A DNA stretch of 15,129 nucleotides from an uncultured Acidimicrobiaceae bacterium (GTDB lineage Bacteria > Actinomycetota > Acidimicrobiia > Acidimicrobiales > Ilumatobacteraceae). Position 1 is the stretch's first letter. Every line of letters starts with the position of its first letter. Shown one piece after another: positions 13,031-15,129 of this stretch. The stretch spans positions 1 through 15,129 of the forward strand of contig CAIXHI010000120.1 in NCBI GenBank assembly GCA_903919215.1, in the 5' to 3' direction. Below the pieces are notes generated by a model. The model worked only from the letters and a program-made list of their open reading frames with translations, was not told the origin of the DNA and searched no databases. The position numbers were made by a program, and so were the translations under genes.

Positions 13031-13932
13031 GGTGCCACGGTAGCGGTGGGCTCGTCATCACCCGCCGCACCGCGAGCGGTGACGACCAATCCGACGAGCA
13101 CCAGCGATATGCCAGCCCATCCGGCGACACGGATCCCTTCGTGCACGACCACCGCACCGAGCACGGCGGCGGTCAACGGTTCGAGCAGCGTCAGCGTAAT
13201 GACGGTCGGTGTGTGGAGATGCCGCAGGGCGAATCCATACAACGTGTACGCCCCACCGACAGTGATGGCCCCGAGGTAGATCGTGACCCACCACCCGTTT
13301 CCCTGGAGCACCCAGCCGGGGTGGTGGGTCAGCAGCAGGGGAGCGAGCAACACCGCCCCGCCGCAGAACATCGCGGCCATACCGGCCGTGCTGTCCTCGC
13401 CCGCTTCGATGAGCGACTTGCCGACGGTGGCGAACGTCGCCCAACCCAGACCGGCGCACACCGCGAGCGCGATGCCGGTGAGGTCAATGGCGGCGGATCG
13501 TCCGGCGAGGCCCAGCAGCGCGACCCCAGCCACGCTGATACCGGTTCCTGTCAGCCACGTGCGGGCCGGCGCACGGCGGTGTCGGACAGCGGCCAGCAAC
13601 CCGGCCAGCACCGGGCCCGAGCCGATGGTTGCGACGGTGCCGACAGCGACACCGGTGCGATCGACGGCGAGGAAGTAGCAGAGTTGGAAGACCGCCACCC
13701 CCAGTGCGCCGACGAGCGTGACGCGACGCCGCCACGGGCCGAAGATGCCTGGTCCCCGCCGTCCGGCGACGACCAACAACGTGGCGCCGCCCACGAGGAG
13801 ACGCAGCGAACCCACCGAGTAGGCGTCGGCTCCGGCGGGAGCGTTGACCAACACCGTGCCGGTGGTGCCGAACAGTGCGGCCGCGGTGAGGACGGCTAGG
13901 ACGGCCGACCGGCGGTGGCTGTTCGAGTTCAG
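13027..13932 (-). CDS. EamA/DMT-family permease, probable CTG start
   Basis: A ten-helix drug/metabolite-transporter-type membrane protein made of two EamA repeats (about residues 10-137 and 150-290 of 301). The second repeat includes VGGAYTLYGFALRHL and the conserved LTLLEPLTAAVLG segment. The substrate is unknown; relatives export amino acids or other metabolites. The first normal start codon is a GTG at 13854, which gives 275 residues and cuts away most of helix 1. Reading further upstream in frame encodes SAVLAVLTAAALFGTTGT, a textbook EamA first helix, with no ATG, GTG or TTG in any minus-strand frame between 13855 and the LivF stop. The CTG at 13932 is the only reasonable near-cognate start. 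It begins 19 bases after livF and ends in a 4-base overlap with the phosphatase gene. Confidence 0.88.
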   Translation of the reverse strand: MNSNSHRRSAVLAVLTAAALFGTTGTVLVNAPAGADAYSVGSLRLLVGGATLLVVAGRRGPGIFGPWRRRVTLVGALGVAVFQLCYFLAVDRTGVAVGTVATIGSGPVLAGLLAAVRHRRAPARTWLTGTGISVAGVALLGLAGRSAAIDLTGIALAVCAGLGWATFATVGKSLIEAGEDSTAGMAAMFCGGAVLLAPLLLTHHPGWVLQGNGWWVTIYLGAITVGGAYTLYGFALRHLHTPTVITLTLLEPLTAAVLGAVVVHEGIRVAGWAGISLVLVGLVVTARGAAGDDEPTATVAP

Positions 13933-13951
13933 TGGGGGACGCCCGAACGGA

Positions 13952-14668
13952 TCAGGCGCCGCCGAGGTACGCGGCCTGCACAGCCGGGTCGGTGAGCAGT
14001 TTGCTGGCTTCGTCGGTCTTCACCACAAGGCCGGTCTCGAGCACATAGGCGCGGTGGGCGCGGCGGAGCGCCTGCGCTGCGTTCTGCTCCACCAACAGCA
14101 CCGTGGTGCCTTGGCGATTGATCTCGGTGATGATGTCGAAGATCTGGGTGATGAGCATCGGGGCGAGGCCCATCGAGGGCTCGTCGAGCAGCAGCACTCG
14201 CGGGCGACTCATCAACGCGCGGCCGATGGTGAGCATCTGCTGCTCGCCACCGGACATCGAGCCACCGGCCTGCGACTTGCGCTCGGCAAGACGCGGAAAC
14301 AGTTCGAAGACCCGCTCGAGGTCGGACTTGTAGGCCGCGCTCTTGCGGTCTTTTCGCGTCCAGCAACCCATGTCGAGGTTCTCGAGCACGCTCATACCGG
14401 GGAAAATGCCGCGACCCTCAGGTGCCTGGCAGATGCCGAGTTCAGTGCGCTTGTGGGCGGGCATCTTGGTGATGTCCTGGCCATCGAACGTGATCGTGCC
14501 CTTGGCGACCGGACGCAGGCCCGACACCGTCTTCAAGGTGGTGCTCTTGCCGGCGCCGTTGGCGCCGATGAGCGTGACGATCTCACCCTCACCAACGTTG
14601 AACGAGATGCCTTTGATGGCCTCGATGCGGCCGTAGAACACGTGTAGGTCGTTGACCTCAAGCAGCAT
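13952..14668 (-). CDS. livF: Branched-chain amino acid-type ABC transporter ATP-binding protein LivF
   Basis: A 238-residue ATPase subunit of a branched-chain amino acid/amide (HAAT-type) importer, working on the cytoplasmic face with LivG, two permeases and a binding protein. Walker A is GANGAGKST (35-43), the Q-loop region is CQAPEGRGIFPGMSVLENL (80-98), the ABC signature is MSGGEQQML (138-146) and Walker B is VLLLDEPSMGLAP (158-170). LLVEQNA (191-197) replaces the usual switch histidine with Gln, as is normal for LivF. The open frame reaches 14740, but the ATG at 14668 has GGGGGAG 7 nt upstream and gives the standard N-terminus MLLEVNDLHVFYG. It overlaps the end of livG by 11 bases. The substrate could equally be urea, amides or other amino acids. 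Confidence 0.95.
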   Translation of the reverse strand: MLLEVNDLHVFYGRIEAIKGISFNVGEGEIVTLIGANGAGKSTTLKTVSGLRPVAKGTITFDGQDITKMPAHKRTELGICQAPEGRGIFPGMSVLENLDMGCWTRKDRKSAAYKSDLERVFELFPRLAERKSQAGGSMSGGEQQMLTIGRALMSRPRVLLLDEPSMGLAPMLITQIFDIITEINRQGTTVLLVEQNAAQALRRAHRAYVLETGLVVKTDEASKLLTDPAVQAAYLGGA

Positions 14669-15129
14669 CGGACGGCTCCCCCAGGTAGGCGGCGATGACG
14701 GCCGGGTTGGATCGCACCTCGGTGGGCGTGCCCTCGGCAATCTTGCGGCCGAAGTCGAGCACGATGATGCGATCGGTGACCCCCATGACGAGGCTCATGT
14801 CGTGCTCGATCAGCAGCACGGTGTATCCCTGATCGCGGATCGTGCGGATGAGACCCATCAACTCGATCTTCTCGGCCGGGTTGAAACCGGCGGCCGGTTC
14901 GTCGAGACACAGCAACTTCGGACCGGTGGCGAGCGCACGGGCGATCTCCAAGCGACGCTGATAGCCGTACGGCAGGTTCTTGGCCGCATCGGCGGCCCGG
15001 TCGGCGATCCCCATGAACGTCAGCAGTTCCATCGCTCGCTCGGTGTGGGCCTTCTCCTCGCGGCGCTGCCGAGGAAGGCGGAACATCGCGCCGAGCACGC
15101 TGGTGCGGGCGTGGGCGTCGCAGCCGACG
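14658..15129 (-). CDS. livG: Branched-chain amino acid-type ABC transporter ATP-binding protein LivG, 5' end cut by window edge
   Basis: The C-terminal part (about 157 residues) of the partner ATPase of LivF. The coding frame runs off the window edge; the first visible residues VGCDAHARTSVLGAMFRLPR correspond to the helical region between the Q-loop and the signature, so Walker A lies outside. The LivG-style degenerate signature is NLPYGYQRRLEIARAL, Walker B is LLCLDEPAAGFNPAE, and the switch histidine is in LLIEHDMSLVMG. The tail PTEVRSNPAVIAAYLGE is typical. A GTG at 15098 is only an internal codon. It is first in the visible operon livG-livF-EamA-phosphatase. The permease and binding-protein genes are expected further upstream, beyond the window. 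Confidence 0.93.
   Translation of the reverse strand, partial: VGCDAHARTSVLGAMFRLPRQRREEKAHTERAMELLTFMGIADRAADAAKNLPYGYQRRLEIARALATGPKLLCLDEPAAGFNPAEKIELMGLIRTIRDQGYTVLLIEHDMSLVMGVTDRIIVLDFGRKIAEGTPTEVRSNPAVIAAYLGEPSDAA

Noticed and set aside
13141..13899. 252-codon plus-strand open frame
   Set aside because: Antisense to the EamA permease; the translation is Gly/Gln/Asp-rich with no motif.
1..15129. Search for CRISPR repeats, tRNA genes, insertion-sequence ends and phage genes
   Set aside because: No regularly spaced repeats, cloverleaf-like segments with conserved T-arm bases, transposase motifs or terminal repeats were seen by eye.

Overview
The window comes from a high-GC Gram-positive-like genome, most plausibly an actinobacterium, perhaps of the Acidimicrobiia type. 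The grounds are strong GC bias at third codon positions, tight gene packing with 4-11 bp overlaps, GTG starts, several genes with a TANNNT-like box 6-8 nt before the start codon and no Shine-Dalgarno (the leaderless pattern known from Actinobacteria), a mitochondrial-type aconitase and an actinobacterial-style heme A synthase. The taxonomic placement is inference. No tRNA, rRNA, insertion sequence, phage gene or CRISPR array is visible, and no gene-free stretch exceeds 300 bases.

Layout. (1) 1-992: a truncated FMN nitroreductase and a small two-helix membrane protein, both on the minus strand, separated by a strong palindrome. (2) 993-4094: aconitase (minus) diverging from a GntR/UTRA regulator (plus) across an 87-base control region. 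(3) 4102-7563: a second nitroreductase (minus), then a plus-strand run of methyltransferase, crotonase-family enzyme and winged-helix methyltransferase. (4) 7584-11333: a minus-strand run comprising an uncharacterised two-domain protein, a translationally coupled copper lipoprotein that joins a PHM-like monooxygenase fold to a type-1 copper cupredoxin, and a TetR regulator with an extra SnoaL/NTF2-like domain. (5) 11397-12365: heme A synthase CtaA, whose 3' end overlaps the convergent next gene. (6) 12338-15129: a compact minus-strand operon of LivG (partial), LivF, an EamA/DMT permease and a histidine phosphatase.

How the genes may work together. The aconitase serves the TCA cycle, and the adjacent GntR protein is the obvious candidate regulator. 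CtaA makes heme A for a cytochrome oxidase. LivG/LivF are the two ATPases of a branched-chain amino acid/amide-type importer. The middle of the window (4102-11333) looks accessory: flavin enzyme, two methyltransferases, an acyl-CoA enzyme, a ligand-sensing regulator fused to a small-molecule-binding fold, and a secreted copper oxidoreductase. This suggests a lipid, steroid or aromatic side pathway, but its substrate cannot be read from the sequence.

The most interesting items are the PHM-like/cupredoxin lipoprotein with its coupled partner, the TetR-SnoaL fusion, and the EamA gene whose full first helix is encoded upstream of any ATG/GTG/TTG codon.
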